NCBI GenBank assembly: GCA_963978545.1
Contig: OZ021729.1
Span: 84,176,670-84,240,669, forward strand
Direction of reading: 5' to 3'
Origin: Linyphia triangularis
Lineage: Eukaryota > Arthropoda > Arachnida > Araneae > Linyphiidae
Length of the DNA: 64,000 bases
The notes below the pieces were generated by a model that was given only the letters and a program-made list of their open reading frames with translations, ran no database searches and had not been told where the DNA came from. Of this stretch, positions 1 to 10,696 are shown one piece after another. A program made the position numbers and the translations under genes. The number at the start of each line of letters is the position of its first letter. Positions within the stretch are counted from its first letter, which is position 1.

Positions 1-411
1 TTTATAGTCATTTTATAGACCATTTTAATGTGGAAATCAATTCGGGTGATGATTTCTGTTACCCTAGCTGTAAAAAGATTGTAAAAGTATGAAAATTTAG
101 ATGTGTGAAATTTTTCATACGATTAACATGGGGAAAATTTAAAACGAAACATTTTGAAAGTGCACTTTTTGGACCACCTTTAGACCCAATTCTTATTTAG
201 TTAGTGTTTTAAAATTGGAATTAGAGTTTCTCCTATATATAAGCTTCAATATCACAAACGGGAAAAATTTTTGAAAATTTTACTTTTTGATCAATAATTC
301 ATTGAATAGTCCGCCATGTGTTTTCAATGAGGCAATTGTATTGATGAGAAAATTGCTCAAATGCTTTCAAATTGTGAATTTGAGTTGGATATATGTTTTA
401 TAGTCATTCTT
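1..411 (+). repeat. Prototype 411-bp satellite monomer (beta type)
   Basis: Taken as the reference unit, starting at TTTATAGTCATTTTATAGAC. Landmarks in order: AATTCGGGTGATGATTT near 40-57, the GTTACCCTAGCTGTAAAAAG block, GAAAATTTAGATGTGTGAA, AAAACGAAACATTTTGAAAG, TTTTTGGACCACCTTTAG, TTATTTAGTTAGTG, a TATATAAG motif (236-243) overlapping a HindIII site AAGCTT (241-246), ACAAACGGGAAAA, a BclI site TGATCA (288-293), TAGTCCGCCATGTG, and a tail ending in TTTTATAGTCATTC. This copy has a private ACCCAATTCTT (usually ACCCACTTCTT) shared with monomers near 18.1 and 38.9 kb. Confidence 0.93.
236..243 (+). promoter_or_regulatory. TATA-box-like motif repeated in nearly every monomer
   Basis: CCTATATATAAGC gives a match to the TATATAAG TATA consensus in this and almost all other monomers. 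Degenerate copies are seen at about 44971 (CCTTTATATAAGC) and 57372 (CCTATACATAAGC). Conservation may simply reflect array homogenisation. No initiator, open frame or polyadenylation arrangement supports a gene. It could seed satellite transcription, but that is inference. Confidence 0.25.
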
Positions 412-1640
412 TTTATAGTCATTTTATAGACCATTTTAATGTGGAAATCAATTCGGGTGATGATTTCTGTTACTTAGCTGTAAAAAGATTGTAAAAGTTT
501 GAAAATTTAGATGTGTGAAATTTTTCATAAATTAACATGGGGAAAATTTAAAACGAAACATTTTGAAAGTGCACTATTTGGACCACCTTTAGACCCACTT
601 CTTATTTAGTTAGTGTTTTAAAATTGAAATTGGAGTTTCTCCTATATATAAGCTTCAATATCACAAACGGGAAAAATTTTTGAAAATTTTACTTTTTGAT
701 CAATAATTCATTGAATAGTCCGCCATGTGTTTTCAATGGGGCAATTGTATTGATGAGAAAATTGCTCAAATGCTTTCAAATTGTGAATTTGAGTAGGATA
801 TATGTTTTATAGTCATTCTTTTTATAGTCATTTTATAGACCATTTTAATGTGGAAATCAATTCGGGTGATGATTTCTGTTACCCTAGCTGTAAAAAGATT
901 GTAAAGGTTTGAAAATTTAGATGTGTGAAATGTTTCATACGATTAACATGGGGAAAATTTAAACCGAAACATTTTGAAAGTGCACTTTTTGGACCACCTT
1001 TAGACCCACTTCTTATTTAGTTAGTGTTTTCAAATTGGAATTGGAGTTTCTCCTATATATAAGCTTCAATATCACAAACGGGAAAAATTTTTGAAAATTT
1101 TAGTTTTTGATCAATAATTCATTGAATAGTCCGCCATGTGTTTTCAATGGGGCAATTGTATTGATGAGAAAATTGCTCAAATGCTTTCAAATTGTGAATT
1201 TGAGTTGGATATATGTTTTATAGTAATTCTTTTTATAGTCATTTTATAGACCATTTTAATGTGGAAATCAATTCGGGTGATGATTTCTGTTACCCTAGCT
1301 GTAAAAAGATTGTAAAAGTTTGAAAATTTAGAAGTGTGAAATTTTTCATACGATTAACATGGAAAAAATTTAAAACGAAACATTTTGAAAGTGCACTTTT
1401 TGGACCACCTTTAGACCCACTTCTTATTTAGTTAGTGTTTTAAAATTGAAATTAGAGTTTCTCCTATATATAAGCTTCAATATCACAAACGGGAAAATTT
1501 TTTGAAAATATTAGTTTTTGATCAATAATTCATTGAATAGTCCGCCATGTGTTTTCAATGGGGGAATTGTATTTTTGAGAAAATTGCTCAAATGCTTTCA
1601 AATTGCGAATTTGAGTTGGATATATGTTTATAGTCATTCT

Positions 1641-2129
1641 GGTACCAAATTTTAATTAAAAAAAAAGTATTCTAAAAATCAAAAATTCCATTTTTCGTAT
1701 ATCTTGAAATATTTCAGTTTAGAGTGTAATTGAATGGAAGATTTCGTTTTTAACAAATAGTTCCGAATTGTGTTTTTTATTCAAAAACACTTTAAAAATC
1801 AAACTAATTTCAAAATTTTGGCCAAAAAAATTATTTTTGAATAGCTTTATGAGAAGTTGAAATTTTGGAACGAAAGCGCTCAGAAACTGTTTTTAAGTCT
1901 TTATTTTACTTAGCATTGCTTCGATTTTGAGTGCTAAAATACTATTTCATGAGCAAATTGACGATCAGAAAGAAATTGGGTGATGACTTTTATTATCCTA
2001 GGCAAAAATTAAGGTTAAAATTCGAAAATTGAGAATCTGAAAATTGCCTTAGGATTGGCAAGTTTAATGTATATTCAAAGGGATATAAAGACTTTTTTTG
2101 GCAATAACTGAATTTTGAGTAGTAAAATT
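1641..2129 (+). repeat. Insert 1 (type A, subtype A1), prototype insert
   Basis: Starts at GGTACC (KpnI) directly after TAGTCATTCT and ends where TCATTTTAATGACC resumes monomer sequence. Features: an A9 run after TTAATT, the palindrome TTTTGGCCAAAA, GGAACGAAAGCGCTCAG, an AvrII site CCTAGG (1997-2002), and an inverted repeat ATCCTAGGCAA / TTGCCTTAGGAT (1995-2005 and 2044-2055). The last ~190 bp resemble the monomer head. A1 markers are AATAGTTCCG, TTTAGAGTG, TTTGAGTGC, TTGACGATC and AAAATTGAG. No frame, terminal inverted repeat or target-site duplication suggests a transposon. Confidence 0.92.
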
Positions 2130-2245
2130 TCATTTTAATGACCATTTTAATGTTAAAATCAATTCGGGTGACGATTTTTGTTACCCTAGCTGTAAAAAGA
2201 TTGTAAAAGTTTGAAAATTTAGAAGTGTGAAATTTTTCATACGAT
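1923..2245 (+). repeat. Diverged internal duplication, period ~188 bp, spanning the insert/alpha junction
   Basis: GATTTTGAGTGCTAAAAT (1923) aligns with AATTTTGAGTAGTAAAAT (2111), and GAAATTGGGTGATGAC, TTATCCTAGGCAAAAATTAA and TCGAAAATTGAGAATC align in order with the alpha head (AATTCGGGTGACGAT, TTACCCTAGCTGTAAAAAG, TTGAAAATTTAGAAG). The 3' part of the insert is therefore a degenerate relative of the monomer's head. The spacing is 188 bp at the first pair and 187 at the AATTGGG pair. Alignment was by eye. Confidence 0.7.
1995..2055 (+). repeat. Imperfect inverted repeat in the insert (hairpin, prototype copy)
   Basis: Arms ATCCTAGGCAA (1995-2005) and TTGCCTTAGGAT (2044-2055) pair with a single bulged T around a 38-nt AT-rich loop. 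The same arms are seen in nearly every insert; insert 15 has a damaged left arm and insert 10 a changed base at the edge of the right arm. No function is known to me. Confidence 0.6.
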
Positions 2246-3353
2246 TAATATGGGGAAAATTTGAAACGAAACATTTTGAAAGTGCACTTTTTGGACCACA
2301 TTTAGACCCACTTCTTATTTAGTTAGTGTTTTAAAATTGGAATTGGAGTTTCTCCTATATATAAGCTTCAATATCACAAACGGGAAAATTTTTTGAAAAT
2401 TTTACTTTTTGATCAATAATTCATTGAATAGTCCGCCATGTGTTTTCAATGAGGCAATTGTATTCATGAGAAAATTGCTCAAATGCTTTCAAATTGTGAA
2501 TTTAAGTTGGATATATGTTTTATAGTCATTCTTTTTATAGTCATTTTATAGACCATTTTAATGTGGAAATCAATTCGGGTGATGATTTCTGTTAACCTAG
2601 CTGTAAAAAGATTGTAAAAGTTTGAAAATTTAGATGTGTGAAATGTTTCATACGATTAACATGGGGAAAATTTAAAACGAAACATTTTGAAAGTGCACTT
2701 TTTGGACCACCTTTAGACCCACTTCTTATTTAGTTAGTGTTTTCAAATTGGAATTGGAGTTTCTCCTATATATAAGCTTCAATATCACAAACGGGAAAAA
2801 ATTTTGAAAATTTTACTTTTTGATCAATAATTCATTGAATAGTCCGCCATGTGTTTTCAATGGGGCAATTGTATTGATGAGAAAATTGCTCAAATGCTTT
2901 CAAATTGTGAATTTGCGTAGGATATATGTTTTATAGTCATTCTTTTTATAGTCATTTTATAGACCATTTTAATGTGGAAATCAATTCGGGTGATGATTTC
3001 TGTTACCCTAGCTGTAAAAAGATTGTAAAAGTTTGAAAATTTAGAAGTGTGAAATTTTTCATACGATTAACATGGAAAAAATTTAAAACGAAACATTTTG
3101 AAAGTGCACTTTTTGGACCACCTTTAGACCCACTTCTTATTTAGTTAGTGTTTTAAAATTGAAATTAGAGTTTCTCCTATATATAAGCTTCAATATCACA
3201 AACGGGAAAAATTTTTGAAAATTTTAGTTTTTGATCAATAATTCATTGAATAGTCCGCCATGTGTTTTCAATGGGGGAATTGTATTTTTGAGAAAATTGC
3301 TCAAATGCTTTCAAATTGCGAATTTGAGTTGGATATATGTTTATAGTCATTCT
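2130..3353 (+). repeat. Monomer run: alpha, beta, omega (n=3)
   Basis: The alpha runs to 2533, beta is 2534-2944 and omega 2945-3353. The beta has GTTAACCTAGC (others GTTACCC), GTTTTCAAATTGG and a tail TTTGCGTAGG that recurs near 25519, 31896 and 34020. Confidence 0.92.
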
Positions 3354-3842
3354 GGTACCAAATTTTAATTAAAAAAAAAGTATTCTAAAAATCAAAAATT
3401 CCATTTTTCGTATATCTTGAAATATTTCAGTTTAGAGTGTAATTGAATGGAAGATTTCGTTTTTAACAAATGGTTCCAAATTGTGTTTTTTATTCAAAAA
3501 CACTTTAAAAATCAAACTAATTTCAAAATTTTGGCCAAAAAAAATATTTTTGAATAGCTTTATGAGAAGTTGAAATTTTGGAACGAAAGCGCTCAGAAAC
3601 TGTTTTTAAGTCTTTATTTTACTTAGCATTGCTTCGATTTTGAGTGCTAAAATACTATTTCATGAGCAAATTGACGATCAGAAAGAAATTGGGTGATGAC
3701 TTTTATTATCCTAGGCAAAAATTAAGGTTAAAATTCGAAAATTGAGAATCTGAAAATTGCCTTAGGATTGGCAAGTTTAATGTATATTCAAAGGGATATA
3801 AAGACTTTTTTTGGCAATAACTGAATTTTGAGTAGTAAAATT
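3354..3842 (+). repeat. Insert 2 (type A, subtype A2)
   Basis: GGTACC start; differs from insert 1 by AATGGTTCCA and by an extra A with loss of a T at GGCCAAAAAAAATATTTTTG. Keeps TTGACGATC. Confidence 0.92.
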
Positions 3843-4655
3843 TCATTTTAATGACCATTTTAATGTTAAAATCAATTCGGGTGACGATTTTTGTTACCCT
3901 AGCTGTAAAAAGATTGTAAAAGTTTGAAAATTTAGAAGTGTGAAATTTTTCATACGATTAATATGGGGAAAATTTGAAACGAAACATTTTGAAAGTGCAC
4001 TTTTTGGACCACATTTAGACCCACTTCTTATTTAGTTAGTGTTTTAAAATTGGAATTGGAGTTTCTCCTATATATAAGCTTCAATATCACAAACGGGAAA
4101 AAATTTTGAAAATTTTACTTTTTGATCAATAATTCATTGAATAGTCCGCCATGTGTTTTCAATGAGGCAATTGTATTCATGAGAAAATTGCTCAAATGCT
4201 TTCAAATTGTGAATTTAAGTTGGATATATGTTTTATAGTCATTCTTTTTATAGTCATTTTATAGACCATTTTAATGTGGAAATCAATTCGGGTGATGATT
4301 TCTGTTACCCTAGCTGTAAAAAGATTGTAAAAGTTTGAAAATTTAGAAGTGTGAAATTTTTCATACGATTAACATGGAAAAAATTTAAAACGAAACATTT
4401 TGAAAGTGCACTTTTTGGACCACCTTTAGACCCACTTCTTATTTAGTTAGTGTTTTAAAATTGAAATTAGAGTTTCTCCTATATATAAGCTTCAATATCA
4501 CAAACGGGAAAAATTTTTGAAAATTTTAGTTTTTGATCAATAATTCATTGAATAGTCCGCCATGTGTTTTCAATGGGGGAATTGTATTTTTGAGAAAATT
4601 GCTCAAATGCTTTCAAATTGCGAATTTGAGTTGGATATATGTTTATAGTCATTCT
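3843..4655 (+). repeat. Monomer run: alpha, omega (n=2, minimal unit)
   Basis: Alpha is 3843-4246 and omega 4247-4655 with no beta between. It shows that alpha plus omega is the smallest unit seen. Confidence 0.92.
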
Positions 4656-5144
4656 GGTACCAAATTTTAATTAAAAAAAAAGTATTCTAAAAATCAAAAA
4701 TTCCATTTTTCGTATATCTTGAAATATTTCAGTTTAGAGTGTAATTGAATGGAAGATTTCGTTTTTAACAAATGGTTCCAAATTGTGTTTTTTATTCAAA
4801 AACACTTTAAAAATCAAACTAATTTCAAAATTTTGGCCAAAAAAAATATTTTTGAATAGCTTTATGAGAAGTTGAAATTTTGGAACGAAAGCGCTCAGAA
4901 ACTGTTTTTAAGTCTTTATTTTACTTAGCATTGCTTCGATTTTGAGTGCTAAAATACTATTTCATGAGCAAATTGACGATCAGAAAGAAATTGGGTGATG
5001 ACTTTTATTATCCTAGGCAAAAATTAAGGTTAAAATTCGAAAATTGAGAATCTGAAAATTGCCTTAGGATTGGCAAGTTTAATGTATATTCAAAGGGATA
5101 TAAAGACTTTTTTTGGCAATAACTGAATTTTGAGTAGTAAAATT
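4656..5144 (+). repeat. Insert 3 (type A, subtype A2)
   Basis: Same diagnostic bases as insert 2 (GGTACC, TGGTTCCA, AAAAAAAATATTTTTG, TTGACGATC), 1302 bp downstream of it. Confidence 0.92.
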
Positions 5145-6780
5145 TCATTTTAATGACCATTTTAATGTTAAAATCAATTCGGGTGACGATTTTTGTTACC
5201 CTAGCTGTAAAAAGATTGTAAAAGTTTGAAAATTTAGAAGTGTGAAATTTTTCATACGATTAATATGGGGAAAGTTTGAAACGAAACATTTTGAAAGTGC
5301 ACTTTTTGGACCACATTTAGACCCACTTCTTATTTAGTTAGTGTTTTAAAATTGGAATTGGAGTTTCTCCTATATATAAGCTTCAATATCACAAACGGGA
5401 AAAAATTTTGAAAATTTTACTTTTTGATCAATAATTCATTGAATAGTCCGCCATGTGTTTTCAATGAGGCAATTGTATTCATGAGAAAATTGCTCAAATG
5501 CTTTCAAATTGTGAATTTAAGTTGGATATATGTTTTATAGTCATTCTTTTTATAGTCATTTTATAGACCATTTTAATGTGGAAATCAATTCGGGTGATGA
5601 TTTCTGTTACCCTAGCTGTAAAAAGATTGTAAAAGTTTGAAAATTTAGAAGTGTGAAATTTTTCATACGATTAATATGGGGAAAATTTGAAACGAAACAT
5701 TTTGAAAGTGCACTTTTTGGACCACATTTAGACCCACTTCTTATTTAGTTAGTGTTTTAAAATTGGAATTGGAGTTTCTCCTATATATAAGCTTCAATAT
5801 CACAAACGGGAAAAAATTTTGAAAATTTTACTTTTTGATCAATAATTCATTGAATAGTCCGCCATGTGTTTTCAATGAGGCAATTGTATTCATGAGAAAA
5901 TTGCTCAAATGCTTTCAAATTGTGAATTTAAGTTGGATATATGTTTTATAGTCATTCTTTTTATAGTCATTTTATAGACCATTTTAATGTTAAAATCAAT
6001 TCGGGTGACGATTTTTTTTACCCTAGCTGTACAAAGATTTTAAAAGTTGAAAAAATTTAGAAGTGTGAAATTTTTCATACGATTAATATGGGGAAAATTT
6101 GAAACGAAACATTTTGAAAGTGCACTTTTTGGACCACATTTAGACCCACTTCTTATTTAGTTAGTGTTTTAAAATTGGAATTGGAGTTTCTCCTATATAT
6201 AAGCTCCAATATCACAAACGGGAAAAAATTTTGAAAATTTTACTTTTTGATCAATAATTCATTGAATAGTCCGCCATGTGTTTTCAATGGGGCAATTGTA
6301 TTGATGAGAAAATTGCTCAAATGTTTTCAAATTGTGAATTTGAGTAGGATATATGTTTTATAGTCATTCTTTTTATAGTCATTTTATAGACCTTTTTAAT
6401 GTGGAAATAATTCGGGTGATGATTTCTGTTACCCTAGCTGTAAAAAGATTGTAAAAGTTTGAAAATTTAGATGTGTGAAATGTTTCATACGATTAACATG
6501 GATAAAATTTAAAACGAAACATTTTGAAAGTGCACTTTTTGGACCACCTTTAGACCCACTTTTTATTTAGTTAGTGTTTTAAAATTGGAATTAGAGTTTC
6601 TCCTATATATAAGCTTCAATATCACTAACGGGAAAATTTTTTGAAAATTTTAGTTTTTGATCAATAATTCATTGAATAGTCCGCCATGTGTTTTCAATGG
6701 GGGAATTGTATTTTTGAGAAAATTGCTCAAATGCTTTCAAATTGCGAATTTGAGTTGGATATATGTTTTATAATCATTCT
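5145..6780 (+). repeat. Monomer run of 4 with alpha-derived middle units
   Basis: Starts are 5145, 5549, 5960 and 6372. Unit 2 has a beta/omega head but an alpha body and tail (ATTAATATGGGG, GACCACATTTAG, TATTCATGAG). Unit 3 has an alpha-like head (GTTAAAATCAATTCGGGTGA) with ATTTTTTTTACC, TGTACAAAGATTTTAAAAG and a beta tail, and lost its HindIII site (AAGCTC at 6201). Unit 4 is omega-like with CATGGATAAAATTT, CACTAACGGG and a 1-bp loss in GGAAATAATTCGG. Confidence 0.88.
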
Positions 6781-7269
6781 GATACCAAATTTTAATTAAA
6801 AAAAAAGTATTCTAAAAATCAAAAATTCCATTTTTCGTATATCTTGAAATATTTCAGTTTGGAGTGTAATTGAATGGAAGATTTCGTTTTTAACAAATGG
6901 TTCCAAATTGTGTTTTTTATTCAAAAACACTTTAAAAATCAAACTAATTTCAAAATTTTGGCCAAAAAAATTATTTTTGAATAGCTTTATGAGAAGTTGA
7001 AATTTTGGAACGAAAGCGCTCAGAAACTGTTTTTAAGTCTTTATTTTACTTAGCATTGCTTCGATTTTGTGTGCTAAAATACTATTTCATGAGCAAATTG
7101 ATGATCAGAAAGAAATTGGGTGATGACTTTTATTATCCTAGGCAAAAATTAAGGTTAAAATTCGAAAAGTGAGAATCTGAAAATTGCCTTAGGATTGGCA
7201 AGTTTAATGTATATTCAAAGGGATATAAAGACTTTTTTTGGCAATAACTGAATTTTGAGTAGTAAAATT
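6781..7269 (+). repeat. Insert 4 (type B)
   Basis: GATACC start with the linked B bases TTTGGAGTG, TTTGTGTGC, TTGATGATC and AAAAGTGAG. The preceding omega ends in TGTTTTATAATCATTCT rather than the A-type TGTTTATAGTCATTCT. Confidence 0.92.
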
Positions 7270-8494
7270 TCATTTTAATGACCATTTTAATGTTAAAATC
7301 AATTCGGGTGACGATTTTTGTTACCCTAGCTGTAAAAAGATTGTAAAAGTTTGAAAATTTAGAAGTGTGAAATTTTTCATACGATTAATATGGGGAAAAT
7401 TTGAAACGAAACATTTTGAAAGTGCACTTTTTGGACCACATTTAGATCCACTTCTTATTTAGTTAGTGTTTTAAAATTGGAATTGGAGTTTCTCCTATAT
7501 ATAAGCTTCAATATCACAAACGGGAAAAAATTTTGAAAATTTTACTTTTTGATCAATAATTCATTGAATAGTCCGCCATGTGTTTTCAATGAGGCAATTG
7601 TATTCATGAGAAAATTGCTCAAATGCTTTCAAATTGTGAATTTAAGTTGGATATATGTTTTATAGTCATTCTTTTTATAGTCATTTTATAGACCATTTTA
7701 ATGTGGAAATCAATTCGGGTGATGATTTCTGTTACCCTAGCTGTAAAAAGATTGTAAAAGTTTGAAAATTTAGATGTGTGAAATGTTTCATACGATTAAC
7801 ATGGGGAAAATTTAAAACGAAACATTTTGAAAGTGCACTTTTTGGACCACCTTTAGACCCATTTCTTATTTAGTTAGTGTTTTAAAATTGGAATTGGAGT
7901 TTCTCCTATATATAAGCTTCAATATCACAAACTGGAAAAAATTTTGAAAATTTTAGTTTTTGATCAATAATTCATTGAATAGTCCGCCATGTGTTTTCAA
8001 TGGGGTAATTGTATTGATGAGAAAATTGCTCAAATGCTTTCAAATTGTGAATTTAAGTTGGATATATGTTTTATAGTCATTCTTTTTATAGTCATTTTAT
8101 AGACCATTTTAATGTGGAAATCAATTCGGGTGATGATTTCTGTTACCCTAGCTGTAAAAAGATTGTAAAAGTTTGAAAATTTAGAAGTGTGAAATTTTTC
8201 ATACGATTAACATGGAAGAAATTTAAAACGAAACATTTTGAAAGTGCACTTTTTGGACCACCTTTAGACCCACTTCTTATTTAGTTAGTGTTTTAAAATT
8301 GAAATTAGAGTTTCTCCTATATATAAGCTTCAATATCACAAACGGGAAAATTTTTTGAAAATTTTAGTTTTTGATCAATAATTCATTGAATAGTCCGCCA
8401 TGTGTTTTCAATGGGGGAATTGTATTTTTGAGAAAATTGCTCAAATGCTTTCAAATTGCGAATTTGAGTTGGATATATGTTTTATAATCATTCT
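7270..8494 (+). repeat. Monomer run: alpha, beta, omega (n=3)
   Basis: The alpha has TTTAGATCCAC, the form that follows B and C inserts. The beta has ACCCATTTCTT, AAACTGGAAA and GGGGTAATTG. The omega has CATGGAAGAAATTT. Confidence 0.92.
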
Positions 8495-8982
8495 GATACC
8501 AAATTTTAATTAAAAAAAAGTATTCTAAAAATCAAAAATTCCATTTTTCGTATATCTTGAAATATTTCAGTTTGGAGTGTAATTGAATGGAAGATTTCGT
8601 TTTTAACAAATGGTTCCAAATTGTGTTTTTTATTCAAAAACACTTTAAAAATCAAACTAATTTCAAAATTTTGGCCAAAAAAATTATTTTTGAATAGCTT
8701 TATGAGAAGTTGAAATTTTGGAACGAAAGCGCTCAGAAACTGTTTTTAAGTCTTTATTTTACTTAGCATTGCTTCGATTTTGTGTGCTAAAATACTATTT
8801 CATGAGCAAATTGATGATCAGAAAGAAATTGGGTGATGACTTTTATTATCCTAGGCAAAAATTAAGGTTAAAATTCGAAAAGTGAGAATCTGAAAATTGC
8901 CTTAGGATTGGCAAGTTTAATGTATATTCAAAGGGATATAAAGACTTTTTTTGGCAATAACTGAATTTTGAGTAGTAAAATT
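8495..8982 (+). repeat. Insert 5 (type B)
   Basis: B markers throughout. One A is missing from the A run near its start, making it 488 bp. Confidence 0.92.
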
Positions 8983-10207
8983 TCATTTTAATGACCATTT
9001 TAATGTTAAAATCAATTCGGGTGACGATTTTTGTTACCCTAGCTGTAAAAAGATTGTAAAAGTTTGAAAATTTAGAAGTGTGAAATTTTTCATACGATTA
9101 ATATGGGGAAAATTTGAAACGAAACATTTTGAAAGTGCACTTTTTGGACCACATTTAGATCCACTTCTTATTTAGTTAGTGTTTTAAAATTGGAATTGGA
9201 GTTTCTCCTATATATAAGCTTCAATATCACAAACGGGAAAAAATTTTGAAAATTTTACTTTTTGATCAATAATTCATTGAATAGTCCGCCATGTGTTTTC
9301 AATGAGGCAATTGTATTCATGAGAAAATTGCTCAAATGCTTTCAAATTGTGAATTTAAGTTGGATATATGTTTTATAGTCATTCTTTTTATAGTCATTTT
9401 ATAGACCATTTTAATGTGGAAATCAATTCGGGTGATGATTTCTGTTACCCTAGCTGTAAAAAGATTGTAAAAGTTTGAAAATTTAGATGTGTGAAATGTT
9501 TCATACGATTAACATGGGGAAAATTTAAAACGAAACATTTTGAAAGTGCACTTTTTGGACCACCTTTAGACCCATTTCTTATTTAGTTAGTGTTTTAAAA
9601 TTGGAATTGGAATTTCTCCTATATATAAGCTTCAATATCACAAACTGGAAAAATTTTTGAAAATTTTAGTTTTTGATCAATAATTCATTGAATAGTCCGC
9701 CATGTGTTTTCAATGGGGTAATTGTATTGATGAGAAAATTGCTCAAATGCTTTCAAATTGTGAATTTAAGTTGGATATATGTTTTATAGTCATTCTTTTT
9801 ATAGTCATTTTATAGACCATTTTAATGTGGAAATCAATTCGGGTGATGATTTCTGTTACCCTAGCTGTAAAAAGATTGTAAAAGTTTGAAAATTTAGAAG
9901 TGTGAAATTTTTCATACGATTAACATGGAAGAAATTTAAAACGAAACATTTTGAAAGTGCACTTTTTGGACCACCTTTAGACCCACTTCTTATTTAGTTA
10001 GTGTTTTAAAATTGAAATTAGAGTTTCTCCTATATATAAGCTTCAATATCACAAACGGGAAAATTTTTTGAAAATTTTAGTTTTTGATCAATAATTCATT
10101 GAATAGTCCGCCATGTGTTTTCAATGGGGGAATTGTATTTTTGAGAAAATTGCTCAAATGCTTTCAAATTGCGAATTTGAGTTGGATATATGTTTTATAA
10201 TCATTCT
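8983..10207 (+). repeat. Monomer run: alpha, beta, omega (n=3)
   Basis: Near copy of the run at 7270-8494, with the same GAAGAAATTT omega. A private change GGAATTTCTCC lies in the beta near 9608. Confidence 0.92.
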
Positions 10208-10696
10208 GATACCAAATTTTAATTAAAAAAAAAGTATTCTAAAAATCAAAAATTCCATTTTTCGTATATCTTGAAATATTTCAGTTTGGAGTGTAATTGA
10301 ATGGAAGATTTCGTTTTTAACAAATGGTTCCAAATTGTGTTTTTTATTCAAAAACACTTTAAAAATCAAACTAATTTCAAAATTTTGGCCAAAAAAATTA
10401 TTTTTGAATAGCTTTATGAGAAGTTGAAATTTTGGAACGAAAGCGCTCAGAAACTGTTTTTAAGTCTTTATTTTACTTAGCATTGCTTCGATTTTGTGTG
10501 CTAAAATACTATTTCATGAGCAAATTGATGATCAGAAAGAAATTGGGTGATGACTTTTATTATCCTAGGCAAAAATTAAGGTTAAAATTCGAAAAGTGAG
10601 AATCTGAAAATTGCCTTAGGATTGGCAAGTTTAATGTATATTCAAAGGGATATAAAGACTTTTTTTGGCAATAACTGAATTTTGAGTAGTAAAATT
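10208..10696 (+). repeat. Insert 6 (type B)
   Basis: Full B marker set, with the normal A9 run restored relative to insert 5. Confidence 0.92.

Larger units (their letters stand above)
1..1640 (+). repeat. Monomer run: beta, 409-bp variant, beta, omega (4 units)
   Basis: Unit starts are 1, 412, 821 and 1232. The second is a 409-bp variant with TTACTTAGC, CATAAATTAAC and GCACTATTTGG. The third has GTAAAGGTTTG, AAACCGAAAC and a tail TAGTAATTC. The fourth is an omega unit with a GAAAATATTAG change shared with the omega near 30490. The upstream alpha lies outside the window. Confidence 0.92.

Noticed and set aside
246..263. CENP-B-box-like match (TTCAATATCACAAACGGGA)
   Set aside because: The right half (A-two bases-CGGGA) fits but TTCG is not at the required spacing; it reads TTCA several bases too far left.
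1641..2129. Insert as a transposable element
   Set aside because: No terminal inverted repeats, target-site duplication, poly(A) end or enzyme frame, and its 3' third is related to the monomer.
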